Notes: generated from the sequence alone by a model not told the origin. 56,448 nucleotides of DNA from Bacteroidia bacterium (GCA_026391255.1 JAPLDU010000044.1:8907-65354), one strand, 5' to 3'; shown: positions 26,235 through 34,809, counted from the first letter of the stretch. Translations and numbers: made by a program.

Positions 26235-28091
26235 ATGCAGTTTAACCGAAATATATACAGGTTACTAATTTTCATTATCCTGATTGTAACGGAAATATCA
26301 GGGAGAACGCAGACACCACTCACGGCTGCTGTTGATTTTACAGTCACTGATATAAATGGTAATAATTTTAACCTTTTTTCAATTCTTACAACTGGTAAAT
26401 TAGTTGTGATTGATTTTTTTTCTGCAGGAAGCCCGTCATCACAACAGGCATCACCTTTAATCAATCAATCCTATCAGGATTTCGGATGCAATTCGGGTAA
26501 TGTAATTTTTATCGGCGTTGATCAGGGAGGTACAAATAATGAGACCGGTGAGTTTGCCGACATTTACGGAATTGATTTTCCTGTTGCAAGCGGGTTGGAA
26601 GGCGGTGGCAATGCAGCCAGTACTGCTTTCCAGATCATCAATTTTCCAAGTATTGTGTTGATCGCTTCCGATCATTCAATATTAAACCCGAACCTCACCC
26701 CTTACTATATGATTACCAGTCTTATTCAGTTGGATGGGGGAATACTTCATAATTGCGCTGCGACCGTTTTAGCTGACTTTTCTTATACACCTCAAACCGT
26801 TATTGCAGGTAATTCGGTTGATTTTACTGATATATCGACTGGTAATCCTGCTATTTGGATCTGGACCCTTGATGGCGGTTTACTCCTTACATCTACTGTA
26901 CAAAACCCAACTGGCGTAGTATACAGCACAACAGGTGTATATCCGGCTACTTTGCTGGTTTCAAACGGTATTACATCAGATTCAAAAACCAGGTATATTC
27001 ATGTTGTGGCCCCTGGTATTCCATATCCTGATTTTGTGGCGTCAAGCACTAATATCAATGTATATGATACCATTTCTTTTTCTGATCTGACAGTTGGTAA
27101 TCCTACTGAATGGTACTGGACATTTGTGGGAGGAGATCCGGTTCATGCCGTTGTTCAGAACCCGACAGGCATAATATATTATTATCCGGGTGTGTACACA
27201 GTATCTCTTACGGCAGGAAATTCCTTCGGGTCGGGCTACTTCACCCATTATTTCTACATCAGGGTTAACCCTCAGCAACCACCTGTTGATTATTGTGATA
27301 CGCTTACAAACCTGCTGCCCTACGATTCCCTCATGGTCATGCAGGTTAGCCCGTGGGGTGTTGTTCCCGGTCATAATTCATATAGTATTAATCAATATGC
27401 TGACCTGTTCTCTGATACTACTTATGCAGTTGTCAGCGGCCTGATTGTACCGGTAGCAATCGCCAGCAGCCCGTCGGGGTTATCAGTGGTAAGGTTTAAA
27501 GTTTGGGATGGTGGTTTAACACCCGGTGCTGTTCTTGGATATAAAGATATCACGATTAACAGTATGACTCCAAATTTTTTCACGATTGTGATGTTTGATG
27601 AGCCCATTCATATTACCGGAAAATTCTTTGCGGGTTTCCAGATTAACTATAATGGAGGCGATAATTTTGCCGTTAGCATGGCCAAAAACAGGGGACCGCA
27701 AGGTTCAAGTACTTTATTTCTGACTTTTAATAATGTATGGATGAATATTGCAGATGTTGGTGTTTTAGGTAATATTACCACTTCAATGGGAATACTACCG
27801 ATTGCCTGCAACCCTAACAATGTTAATGAACCGGATAAGGGCAGCCCGGATATTCAGTTGTGGCCCAACCCTTCTGCCTCAAAGATATTTCTGACTTCGA
27901 CGGTTTCAGATATGTCTAAAGCAATCATCAAAATGTACAATATTATCGGTGAAGAAATCCCCATAACCGTCGGGCAAACTACTCCCGGGCTTATCATTAT
28001 AAACCCAGGAACAATTTCAAAAGGACTTTATTTCGTCAGAATTCTGTCTTCAGGTTTTTTTATTTCCAAAAAAGTAATTATCAGCAAATAA
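26235..28091 (+). CDS. Secreted redoxin-like protein lacking the CxxC, with PKD domains and T9SS tail
   Basis: 618 residues with a signal peptide (about 1-28). Residues 30-175 look like an AhpC/TSA-redoxin fold: VDFTVTDINGNNFNLF, LVVIDFFSAGSPSSQQASPLINQ, VIFIGVDQGG, FQIINFPSIVLIASD with the cis-Pro-type FPS. Where thioredoxin-like enzymes have CxxC this protein has GSPSSQ, so classical redox chemistry is unlikely. Two PKD domains and a VDYCDTLTNLLPYDSLM module follow, closely matching the C-terminal half of the preceding protease. The end IQLWPNPSASKIFL...GLYFVRIL...SKKVIISK is a T9SS sorting domain. The role may be binding or scaffolding at the surface. Confidence 0.8.
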   Translation: MQFNRNIYRLLIFIILIVTEISGRTQTPLTAAVDFTVTDINGNNFNLFSILTTGKLVVIDFFSAGSPSSQQASPLINQSYQDFGCNSGNVIFIGVDQGGTNNETGEFADIYGIDFPVASGLEGGGNAASTAFQIINFPSIVLIASDHSILNPNLTPYYMITSLIQLDGGILHNCAATVLADFSYTPQTVIAGNSVDFTDISTGNPAIWIWTLDGGLLLTSTVQNPTGVVYSTTGVYPATLLVSNGITSDSKTRYIHVVAPGIPYPDFVASSTNINVYDTISFSDLTVGNPTEWYWTFVGGDPVHAVVQNPTGIIYYYPGVYTVSLTAGNSFGSGYFTHYFYIRVNPQQPPVDYCDTLTNLLPYDSLMVMQVSPWGVVPGHNSYSINQYADLFSDTTYAVVSGLIVPVAIASSPSGLSVVRFKVWDGGLTPGAVLGYKDITINSMTPNFFTIVMFDEPIHITGKFFAGFQINYNGGDNFAVSMAKNRGPQGSSTLFLTFNNVWMNIADVGVLGNITTSMGILPIACNPNNVNEPDKGSPDIQLWPNPSASKIFLTSTVSDMSKAIIKMYNIIGEEIPITVGQTTPGLIIINPGTISKGLYFVRILSSGFFISKKVIISK

Positions 28092-28118
28092 ACACAAATT
28101 ATTTTTTGTCGACAGCCC

Positions 28119-29294
28119 ATGAAGGACAGGTGTCAAATACCGGATATGATCCTGGTAACTTTGCTGATATTTTTACTGTCTGCCTGCCATCAGCCGGGAA
28201 ATAAAAATAATATTTTTTCATTCATATATCATTCCGGTGATGCCCCTGCTTTGGTCAGCTATGCCAGGGGATTCGATATATCATATCAAAAAGGATATAG
28301 AATAGTGAGTGTTTACAATCCCTGGCAGGGAGCCACTGATGTGATTGAACGCTATTACCTGGTGGATAAAAATTCTTCCATTCCCGATAACCTGAAAAAT
28401 AAAACAGTGATCGGTACACCGGTTTCAAGGGTCGTCTGCCTATCTACTACTCACATTGCCCTGGTTGATTTTATCGGGAAGACAAATACCATTGTGGGAA
28501 TTTCAGGGGGTTCTTTTGTGAATAATGAAAAGCTCAGGAAATTGATCAATGAAAAAAAAATAGCTGATGTTGGTTATGACAAAAATCTTAATATTGAATT
28601 ACTTATCAGTCTTCATCCGGATTTGGTGGTTGCCTATGGTGTCGAGAGTAATATTACGGGAATATTATCCAGGCTCAGAGATCTTGGGATACCTGTGGTG
28701 ATCAATGCTGAGTACCTGGAGGAAACACCCCTTGGAAAGGCCGAATGGGTGAAGTTCATTGCTGCATTTTATAATGAAGAGGCACTGGCAGAGAAAAAAT
28801 TTGTTCAGATCAGGGATGATTATTTAAAGCTGACAGAAATGGCAGCAAAAGTAATATCAAAACCAAAAGTTCTTACCGGTTTGCCATGGAATAATACCTG
28901 GTATGTACCGGGTGGCAGGTCATATGCAGCACAATTGATCAGTGATGCCGGCGGAACATATCTCTGGAATGAAGACCAATCCCGTGAAAGCATTGCCCTT
29001 AGCATTGAATCAGCTTATGAAAAGGGAAAATATGCCGATGTCTGGATCAATAATGGAGATGCAAATTCCCTCAGGGATATCCTGAATAATGATGAAAGAC
29101 TAAGCATGTTGCCGGCTTTTAAAAATGCCGCTCTTTATAATAATAATGCCCGCCTGAACATTGCAGGAGGAAATGATTACTGGGAATCCGGAATAGTTAG
29201 TCCACAGGTGATATTGAAAGATTTAATTGCTATTTTTCATCCCACATTATTTCCCGGTTATCATTTGATTTATTACAAAAAACTCACATATTAA
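28119..29294 (+). CDS. Iron/cobalamin-type ABC importer, substrate-binding lipoprotein
   Basis: 391 residues. A lipoprotein signal is visible (LLIFLLSAC). The periplasmic-binding fold of the BtuF/FecB class is indicated by TPVSRVVCLSTTHIALVDFIGKTNTIVGISGG, KIADVGYDKNLNIELLISLHPDLVVAYG, a central rigid helix, and VLTGLPWNNTWYVPGGRSYAAQLISDAGG. It delivers a metal chelate such as an iron siderophore, heme or cobalamin to the permease encoded two genes downstream. The ligand cannot be decided. The genes for binding protein, permease and ATPase follow in order, separated by an acylphosphatase gene and a repeat array. No cobalamin riboswitch is visible in the 27-base upstream gap. Confidence 0.88.
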   Translation: MKDRCQIPDMILVTLLIFLLSACHQPGNKNNIFSFIYHSGDAPALVSYARGFDISYQKGYRIVSVYNPWQGATDVIERYYLVDKNSSIPDNLKNKTVIGTPVSRVVCLSTTHIALVDFIGKTNTIVGISGGSFVNNEKLRKLINEKKIADVGYDKNLNIELLISLHPDLVVAYGVESNITGILSRLRDLGIPVVINAEYLEETPLGKAEWVKFIAAFYNEEALAEKKFVQIRDDYLKLTEMAAKVISKPKVLTGLPWNNTWYVPGGRSYAAQLISDAGGTYLWNEDQSRESIALSIESAYEKGKYADVWINNGDANSLRDILNNDERLSMLPAFKNAALYNNNARLNIAGGNDYWESGIVSPQVILKDLIAIFHPTLFPGYHLIYYKKLTY

Positions 29295-29329
29295 AAGGCT
29301 AATAATCTGCCTGTTGTATTTAATTTTTA

Positions 29330-29641
29330 ATGAAAAAACATTTAACTATTATCGTTAAAGGAAAGGTACAGGGAGTTGGTTTCCGATATCATGCCAAACG
29401 GATGGCTGAAAATATCGGAATTAAAGGTTTCGTGTCTAATATGGAGGATAGCTCCGTGTATATTGAAGCCGAAGGGGATGATGACCAGTTGAATTTGTTC
29501 AGGGAATGGTGTGGAAGGGGTCCGGCAGCAGCAATGGTAAGCGAAATGACAATTGAAAAGGATGAGATGAAAGATTTTTCTCAGTTTGTCATCGAGTTTA
29601 GTACTGTTACAAACAAAGGAAAACAGGCAGACAAAAAATGA
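29330..29641 (+). CDS. Acylphosphatase
   Basis: 103 residues. Acylphosphatases hydrolyse carboxyl-phosphate bonds such as acetyl phosphate or 1,3-bisphosphoglycerate. The active-site loop is VKGKVQGVGFRYHAKRMA, containing the phosphate-binding Arg, and GIKGFVSNMEDSSVYIEAEGD contains the catalytic Asn. WCGRGPAAAMV matches the third conserved block. The C-terminus has about ten extra charged residues. Its stop overlaps the permease start (ATGA), so the two are translationally coupled inside the ABC-importer operon. Confidence 0.93.
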   Translation: MKKHLTIIVKGKVQGVGFRYHAKRMAENIGIKGFVSNMEDSSVYIEAEGDDDQLNLFREWCGRGPAAAMVSEMTIEKDEMKDFSQFVIEFSTVTNKGKQADKK

Positions 29642-30696
29642 ATGATGCAGCTTACAGAAATTACCAGGCGAATAAAGCAGGGAAAATTACTTTATTGTTT
29701 GTTATATTGTCAGTCATTTGTATCATTCTTTTCTTTTCTGACCTTTTAATTGGCCCGGTTTCAATTCCCATTAAAGAAACTTTCAGAATCCTTTTTTACC
29801 ACGAATCAAGCAGTAATGACTGGTTATCAATAGTCCTCGAATTCAGGCTTCCCCGGGTACTGGCAGCTATGTTTGCAGGTGCAGCGCTGTCTGTCAGCGG
29901 ATTAAAAATGCAAACTTTTTTCCGCAATCCTCTGGCAGGACCCGATGTGCTTGGAATCAGCGCAGGTGCAAGTTTCGGAGTTGCCCTGCTGATCCTCGGT
30001 ATACCGGCATTTCTTCCTTTAGATTTCTTCTCATCCGCAGGCAGATGGTCAGTAGTAACGGCATCATGGTTAGGCTCAGGGTCAGTTCTTTTCTTCTTAT
30101 TATTTGTCTCGCTACGGGTCAGGGATATACGCACAATCCTGATTCTGGGCATACTATTCAGCAGTTCTGTTTATGCCATTGTCAGCCTTCTGCAGTATTT
30201 TTCAGGTGAATCCATGCTTAAATCATTTGTGGTCTGGACAATGGGCAGTTTAGGCAATGTGACCTCTAACCAGTTATTTGTGATGATTCCCTCAATTACT
30301 TCCGGGTTGCTGATTTCGTATTTTCTATCGAAATATTTGGATGTCATTCAATTAGGTGATAACTATTCCAGCACACTTGGGTTGAACCTGAAATGGATAC
30401 GACTGCTTATTTTTGCTTCAACAAGTATTCTTACCGGTACAGTCACGGCCTTTTGCGGACCGATCGGATTTGTCGGTATTGCAGTTCCCCATATTTCACG
30501 GGCATTGTTCAGAACATCCGGACATAGCATCCTGATACCCGGCACTGCATTAGCGGGCGCTGTGATATTACTTACCGGAGATATAATTACAAAGCTTCCA
30601 GGTTCGGAAAATAATCTGCCTATCAATGCAGTTACGGCTTTGCTGGGAATACCGGTTGTCATTTGGGTGATCATTAAAAACAGGAAATTTGGATAG
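29638..30696 (+). CDS. FecCD/BtuC-family ABC transporter permease
   Basis: 352 residues with about ten membrane segments, the normal size for the family. Seen: LPRVLAAMFAGAALSVSGLKMQTFFRNPLAGPDVLGISAGASFG, the highly characteristic FecCD block, then TAFCGPIGFVGIAVPHISRAL (contact with the ATPase) and the end LPINAVTALLGIPVVIWVII. It forms the inner-membrane channel of the importer with the downstream ATPase. The start overlaps the acylphosphatase stop. Confidence 0.95.
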   Translation: MNDAAYRNYQANKAGKITLLFVILSVICIILFFSDLLIGPVSIPIKETFRILFYHESSSNDWLSIVLEFRLPRVLAAMFAGAALSVSGLKMQTFFRNPLAGPDVLGISAGASFGVALLILGIPAFLPLDFFSSAGRWSVVTASWLGSGSVLFFLLFVSLRVRDIRTILILGILFSSSVYAIVSLLQYFSGESMLKSFVVWTMGSLGNVTSNQLFVMIPSITSGLLISYFLSKYLDVIQLGDNYSSTLGLNLKWIRLLIFASTSILTGTVTAFCGPIGFVGIAVPHISRALFRTSGHSILIPGTALAGAVILLTGDIITKLPGSENNLPINAVTALLGIPVVIWVIIKNRKFG

Positions 30697-30830
30697 GTGT
30701 TGAGTGGTGAATTGTGAATAGTGAATGGTGAATAGTGAATGGTGAATAGTGAGTAGTGAGTAGTAAAAAGTTTACAATAGTGTCAACTTTATGAACTTTA
30801 CAAACTTTATGAACTTTATAAACTTTTAAC
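30697..30830. repeat. GTGAATA heptamer array plus 9-bp ACTTTATGA array inside an operon
   Basis: About eight degenerate heptamers (GTGAATA, GTGAATG, GTGAGTA) run from about 30715 to 30765. Four to five 9-bp units (ACTTTATGA, ACTTTACAA, ACTTTATAA) run from 30786 to 30829. They separate the permease gene from its ATPase gene and are reverse complements of the arrays near 17430-17590. Confidence 0.9.
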
Positions 30831-30846
30831 TGACGATTTCTGAAGT

Positions 30847-31875
30847 ATGGGACTTCCATCTGAAATACTGAGTATTCGGGATCTGAGTATTGGTTTTATA
30901 ACCGGACGGAAAAGACAGGTCATTTTCAGCGGACTTAATCTATCAGCATTTGAAGGGGAACTTGTTGCATTGGCTGGCCCTAACGGGATGGGTAAAAGTA
31001 CCCTGTTAAGGACTATCAGCAGGTTGCAAACGATACTTTCAGGCGAAATACTGATTGACGGCAGACTAATTAATTCAATGGACTCTTTTGGGTTTTCCAG
31101 GTTAGTGAGTTTTGTTTCAACTGAAATGATACAGGTTGAAAGAATGACGGTATATGATCTTGTCTCCCTGGGCAGGTTTCCATATACAAACTGGATTGGA
31201 AAATTGGGAAAAGCTGACCGTCAGATGGTTGAGCATTCTTTGGAAATAACCGGTCTTAAACCACTGTCAGGAAATTACATCACCGAACTCAGCGACGGGG
31301 AAAGACAAAAAGCGATGATCGCCAGGGCCATAGCTCAGGATACAAAAATTATCCTGCTTGATGAGCCCACTGCATTTCTTGATATTGAAAATAAATCAGT
31401 GATCATTAGTATTTTACAGCAGTTGACGAGGGAAAAGAATAAAACCATCATATTTTCTGTACATGATATTAATATGGCCATACATGCAGCCGACAGGTTC
31501 TGGCTGTTAGGCCGGAATTCTCATTTTGAAGGCGCTCCGGAGGATATGATCCTTGCAGGCGCTTTCAGTTCATTGTTCGACAAGGAGAAGGTGAAATTCA
31601 ATGAGATGAGCGGTGAATTTGGTACCAGGTATGATGTACCATCAGGCATTACGGTGGAAGGTCAGGGATTGCCATATTTCTGGACTGTGAATGCTCTTTC
31701 AAGGCTTGGATTACAACCGGACGAAATAAATGACAGAGTGCTTATCAGGATTGAGCAGTTGAATGGAAAGTCAACCTGGATTGCCCTGACCAGTCAAACC
31801 GAAAAACGATTTAATTCAATATACGAATTGTGTAATTTTATCAGTTTGAATATAAAAATTTATAAAAATGGATAA
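30847..31875 (+). CDS. ABC importer ATP-binding protein with C-terminal extension
   Basis: 342 residues. The ATPase core (about 1-245) shows Walker A AGPNGMGKSTLL, Q-loop FVSTEM, signature ELSDGERQKAMIARA (LSDGE instead of LSGGQ), Walker B IILLDEPTAFLD and the H-loop VHDINMA. It energises import through the FecCD permease encoded upstream. About 95 further residues (LAGAFSSLFDKEKVKFNEMSGEF onward) form an extension that includes a small alpha/beta segment (LPYFWTVNALSRLGLQ). Its job is unknown. The stop overlaps the next small gene by eight bases. Confidence 0.92.
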   Translation: MGLPSEILSIRDLSIGFITGRKRQVIFSGLNLSAFEGELVALAGPNGMGKSTLLRTISRLQTILSGEILIDGRLINSMDSFGFSRLVSFVSTEMIQVERMTVYDLVSLGRFPYTNWIGKLGKADRQMVEHSLEITGLKPLSGNYITELSDGERQKAMIARAIAQDTKIILLDEPTAFLDIENKSVIISILQQLTREKNKTIIFSVHDINMAIHAADRFWLLGRNSHFEGAPEDMILAGAFSSLFDKEKVKFNEMSGEFGTRYDVPSGITVEGQGLPYFWTVNALSRLGLQPDEINDRVLIRIEQLNGKSTWIALTSQTEKRFNSIYELCNFISLNIKIYKNG

Positions 31876-32083
31876 AAGAATAAAAAAAATCGCTTCCTAT
31901 GTTTTAGTGTTCATGGTACTGATCATAGCTGTTATTTCCATTCTTTCAATCTGGAATGTAATCAGTATTGAAATTGATGTATGGAAAGTCCTCAGTTCCT
32001 TATTTGTTATTTTTGTTTCAGCCGTTATCATTCTTTTCATATTTGCAGTACTGATCAAAGAAAACGGAAGGAACATTCCCTGA
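31868..32083 (+). CDS. Small two-helix membrane protein, unknown function
   Basis: 71 residues starting with ATG inside the end of the ATPase gene. There are two hydrophobic segments (IASYVLVFMVLIIAVISILSI and LSSLFVIFVSAVIILFIFAVL), a basic start MDKRIKKI and a short polar tail KENGRNIP. The overlap and the good topology suggest a real, coupled gene, perhaps an accessory of the ABC importer. No family is recognised. Confidence 0.6.
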   Translation: MDKRIKKIASYVLVFMVLIIAVISILSIWNVISIEIDVWKVLSSLFVIFVSAVIILFIFAVLIKENGRNIP

Positions 32084-32099
32084 TCCGATGTTGACAGGA

Positions 32100-32240
32100 C
32101 CAAATTGAACAATCGAACTCCGCCTCCGGCGGACGAACAATCGAATAATCGATCATCCGCCGTTGGCGGAGAACAATCAAATTTATTAGCAATTTTTCAA
32201 ATTATCAGACTTTATGAACTCGGAACTTTATAAACTTTTA
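32100..32240. repeat. Word array with CCGCCTCCGGCGG and CCGCCGTTGGCGG hairpins
   Basis: GAACAATCGAA-type words surround a hairpin at about 32118-32132 and a second, related one at about 32156-32170. ACTTTATAAAC-type 9-mers follow near 32210-32240. A spurious upstream start for the next gene lies in these 9-mers. Confidence 0.75.
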
Positions 32241-32264
32241 ACAAATAATTCTTCAGTAACAAGG

Positions 32265-32807
32265 ATGAAGATATCTCTAATAGGCTGGTTACCTGCTTTT
32301 ATTTTGTACCTGATGGTATCCTTTGATGTAAGCGGACAGAAACCCGATAGCCTGGTAACAGGTCATGAAATCGGGAATATTGCCCCGGAAATAAGGCTAT
32401 TTGATACAACGAACAAAGAACATAAGCTATCCGAACTGAGGGGAAAACTGGTGCTTATCCATTTCTGGAGTTCAGTTTGTAATCATTGTAAAATTGAAAA
32501 TCCAAAATTGGTGGGTATTTATAACAGGTACAAAGATAAATCATTTACCACTGGTGAAACATTTGATATTTTCAGTGTATCTATTGATGTAGCAGCTGAT
32601 CAGTGGAAAAATGCCATTGTTCGCGACCACATGCCCTGGAAATACCAACTTTGTTCGAGGATGGGATGGCAATCGGAAGTTGTCAAGCTTTATGATTTTC
32701 ATATAACTCCGTCAACTTTTCTTATTGACAAAGACGGGATCATTATTGCCAAGAACCTTTGGGGAGAAGAGCTTGAAAAGAAACTCAGTGAGTTGGTGAA
32801 AAAATAA
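32265..32807 (+). CDS. TlpA-like thioredoxin-family lipid-free secreted protein
   Basis: About 180 residues from MKISLIGWLPAF (32265); an earlier in-frame ATG lies in repeat DNA and is rejected. The N-terminal hydrophobic segment is a signal peptide or anchor. The redoxin domain shows EIGNIAPEIRLFD, KLVLIHFWSSVCNHCKIENPKL with the active CNHC pair, FSVSIDVAADQWKNAI and the cis-Pro segment HITPSTFLIDKDGIIIAKNLWG. TlpA/ResA-like proteins reduce disulfides of extracytoplasmic proteins, for example in cytochrome c maturation. No electron donor gene is adjacent. Confidence 0.9.
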   Translation: MKISLIGWLPAFILYLMVSFDVSGQKPDSLVTGHEIGNIAPEIRLFDTTNKEHKLSELRGKLVLIHFWSSVCNHCKIENPKLVGIYNRYKDKSFTTGETFDIFSVSIDVAADQWKNAIVRDHMPWKYQLCSRMGWQSEVVKLYDFHITPSTFLIDKDGIIIAKNLWGEELEKKLSELVKK

Positions 32808-32809
32808 TG

Positions 32810-32887
32810 AGAAAATGTGGTAATGTGATAATGTGATATTAACTTATTATCGACAATTCATCATTCATCACTCATCACTCATAATTC
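32810..32887. repeat. TGTGATAA-type and CATCACT heptamer arrays
   Basis: Degenerate 8-mers (AATGTGGT, AATGTGAT) begin right at the TlpA gene stop. CATCATT/CATCACT heptamers (about 32860-32885) abut the stop of queE on the other strand. Confidence 0.8.
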
Positions 32888-33526
32888 CTAAGGTATATTC
32901 ATAAATTTATGCGCCTGCATTGAGATACTCCAGGAAGGGTGAAGTTTTACATATTCCACAATCGACGGAAGAATAGCACGTAATTTACTCCATTCAGGCT
33001 GCAGGTATAAACGGCAAAGTTCATTGACTTTTGCTGCGTTTTCTTCGGCCCATAAAATATCTTCATAATTCTGGATGATTACTTTAAGTTCACTGGCTTT
33101 ACTGAAATATTCCCTGAGAGGTGGATTTTGCATCTTAGGTGAAAGACATATCCAGTCCCATATCCCGGTAAGCGGAAAGGCACCTGAAGTTTCAATGAAT
33201 GTTGCTATACCATTACTTTTGAGACCTGATGTAAGATAATCCAATGGGTATTGAGAAGGTTCGCCGCCAGTGACCACCACAGCCCTTGCAGGTGTGTTAT
33301 TCGCTTTTTCAATGATATCCCTTACATCAGCCAATCTGTGAACATTGTAAGTCCAGGAATATTTTGTATCGCACCAACTACATCCGATATCACATCCGCC
33401 AACCCTGATGAAATAGGCTGGTCTGCCACTGTGAAACCCCTCACCTTGTATGGTATAGAACTCTTCAATCACAGGTAAAAGCCTGCCATTTTGAAAAATA
33501 TCTTTTACTTCCTGTTCTATAATCAA
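32888..33526 (-). CDS. queE: 7-carboxy-7-deazaguanine synthase (radical SAM)
   Basis: 212 residues. QueE converts 6-carboxytetrahydropterin to CDG in queuosine/7-deazaguanine synthesis. Seen: EEFYTIQGEGFHSGRPAYFIRVGGCDIGCSWCD with the CxxxCxxC cluster site, VVVTGGEPSQYPL, FIETSGAFPL, LSPKMQNPP and the end SMQAHKFMNIP. The most upstream plausible start is TTG at 33526; no ATG occurs before the conserved core. Other queuosine genes are not in the window. Confidence 0.94.
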   Translation of the reverse strand: MIIEQEVKDIFQNGRLLPVIEEFYTIQGEGFHSGRPAYFIRVGGCDIGCSWCDTKYSWTYNVHRLADVRDIIEKANNTPARAVVVTGGEPSQYPLDYLTSGLKSNGIATFIETSGAFPLTGIWDWICLSPKMQNPPLREYFSKASELKVIIQNYEDILWAEENAAKVNELCRLYLQPEWSKLRAILPSIVEYVKLHPSWSISMQAHKFMNIP

Positions 33527-33571
33527 TTTATGAAAAATTAATTGAAAAATATGCTAAAAACCACTCATTGA

Positions 33572-33913
33572 TTATTGATTCATTTTTTCAACAGGAGTAA
33601 ATCCGGTATCTTTGATTACGCTCATAATTTTTTCTTTAGTGATCAAAGAAACATCGTATTCAACAAATACAACCGTGTCAGTCCAGCAGGCAAAATTCCG
33701 GCTTATGCCTTCAGTTTTTGAGAGTGCATCCTGAACCTTGTTAATGCTGATAGAATCCATTCCAATCACTTTAAATGTAATATCAACCAGGTTAGGGTTT
33801 TCGGCAGGTATTAACATGGTAGAATTAATGTTATTCTTATGAATTTTACATGATAAAAAAACAGTGACCAGGCTGACAACTATAAAAAAAGCTATGATTC
33901 GGAATCTTTTCAT
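33572..33913 (-). CDS. HMA-fold lipoprotein without the metal-binding CxxC
   Basis: About 113 residues from MKRFRIIAFF (33913). A lipobox (VTVFLSC) marks it as a probable lipoprotein. The C-terminal 65 residues resemble a heavy-metal-associated domain: VDITFKVIGMDSISINKVQDALSKTEGI and VFVEYDVSLITKEKIMSVIKDTGF. Where HMA domains carry GMTCxxC this one has GMDSISIN, so metal binding through that site is unlikely. One Cys (NFACWTD) remains near the middle. Function is unknown. Confidence 0.65.
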   Translation of the reverse strand: MKRFRIIAFFIVVSLVTVFLSCKIHKNNINSTMLIPAENPNLVDITFKVIGMDSISINKVQDALSKTEGISRNFACWTDTVVFVEYDVSLITKEKIMSVIKDTGFTPVEKMNQ

Positions 33914-33939
33914 ATGTGACATATTATTTATTAATTATC

Positions 33940-34075
33940 AGGTATCAGGTATTAATTTTCAGACATTTATTGGTACTATTATTCGACTGTACGTATGTTC
34001 AATTATTCGTATGTTCAATTGTTCGTATGTTCGATTGTTCGTATGTTCGATTATTCGTATATTCAATTGATATCA
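33940..34075. repeat. 8-bp array GTTCGTAT/GTTCGATT
   Basis: About ten degenerate octamers (GTTCAATT, GTTCGTAT, GTTCGATT, ATTCGTAT) alternate in an A-B-A-B pattern, mainly from about 33998 to 34070. They abut the 3' end of the next gene on the minus strand. Confidence 0.92.
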
Positions 34076-34783
34076 AAACCTGCCGGGATCTTTGGAAAAA
34101 TCAGGACATTTCCCTTTGACTTTCCTGGTTTTAGTTTGTTTACGTGAACTATCTACTGGTAGTTGATCTTCATAAAAGCGAAACAAATCTGGTTGTAAAG
34201 AATCATTATTTTCCTTCTCCGATTTGATTTTACTCAACCTGTACTTTGTAATATCGTCGCGTTTCTGGTAAATGGCAGAAGGTTTATTTGACTTACTATC
34301 GCTATAATATATTATTATTCCATGAAAGAATTTTCTTGCTTCCATGTCGGTCAGGCAATCGGTCTGCACAACCATTCTGAATTTTATTCTATTATCATTT
34401 AATGATGGATCAATTTTAAACAAAGCTTTGAGACGGTCAGCCAGAAGCTGGTAGTAGTTAGTCAGCCAGTCTTCTTTTTTCAGCGGGTAACGGGTAAAAA
34501 CAATATCGACAGAACTGACAGTTCTGCCTTCAACAGAAGGTTTCCAAGCTTCAGGATTAATAATTTCAGCGCTGGCATAGCTATTTTTCAGAAGTACTGC
34601 ATTACCAGTCATCACATTCCTGAATTGCCCTGTTTCAGTATAACTGATCAGTGAATTAAACTCAGCAGCATATTTCCTGGGGTTATTTAAAAGCTCCTCA
34701 TGGAACCAGGATTGAGGAACTTTGACCTGGCAGATAACTGCTTCATAAACAACTATTAATATAAACGTCAACAGGAATTTCAT
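34073..34783 (-). CDS. Secreted hypothetical protein
   Basis: About 236 residues from MKFLLTFILIVVYEAVICQ (34783), which is a clear signal peptide. The mature protein (QVKVPQSWFHEELLNNPRKYAAEFNSLISY...) has no family I recognise. It has a mixed alpha/beta composition, two cysteines (VVQTDCLTD and GKCPDF) and a basic charged tail (SSRKQTKTRKVKGKCPDFSK). It lies between the HMA-like lipoprotein gene and tRNA-Lys. Confidence 0.7.
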   Translation of the reverse strand: MKFLLTFILIVVYEAVICQVKVPQSWFHEELLNNPRKYAAEFNSLISYTETGQFRNVMTGNAVLLKNSYASAEIINPEAWKPSVEGRTVSSVDIVFTRYPLKKEDWLTNYYQLLADRLKALFKIDPSLNDNRIKFRMVVQTDCLTDMEARKFFHGIIIYYSDSKSNKPSAIYQKRDDITKYRLSKIKSEKENNDSLQPDLFRFYEDQLPVDSSRKQTKTRKVKGKCPDFSKDPGRF

Positions 34784-34809
34784 GATATTATTAATGGGAC
34801 AAAGATAGT

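Noticed and set aside
28092-28118. Cobalamin riboswitch upstream of the ABC importer
   Set aside because: The gap is only 27 bases and no B12-box-like sequence is visible there or in the end of the preceding gene.
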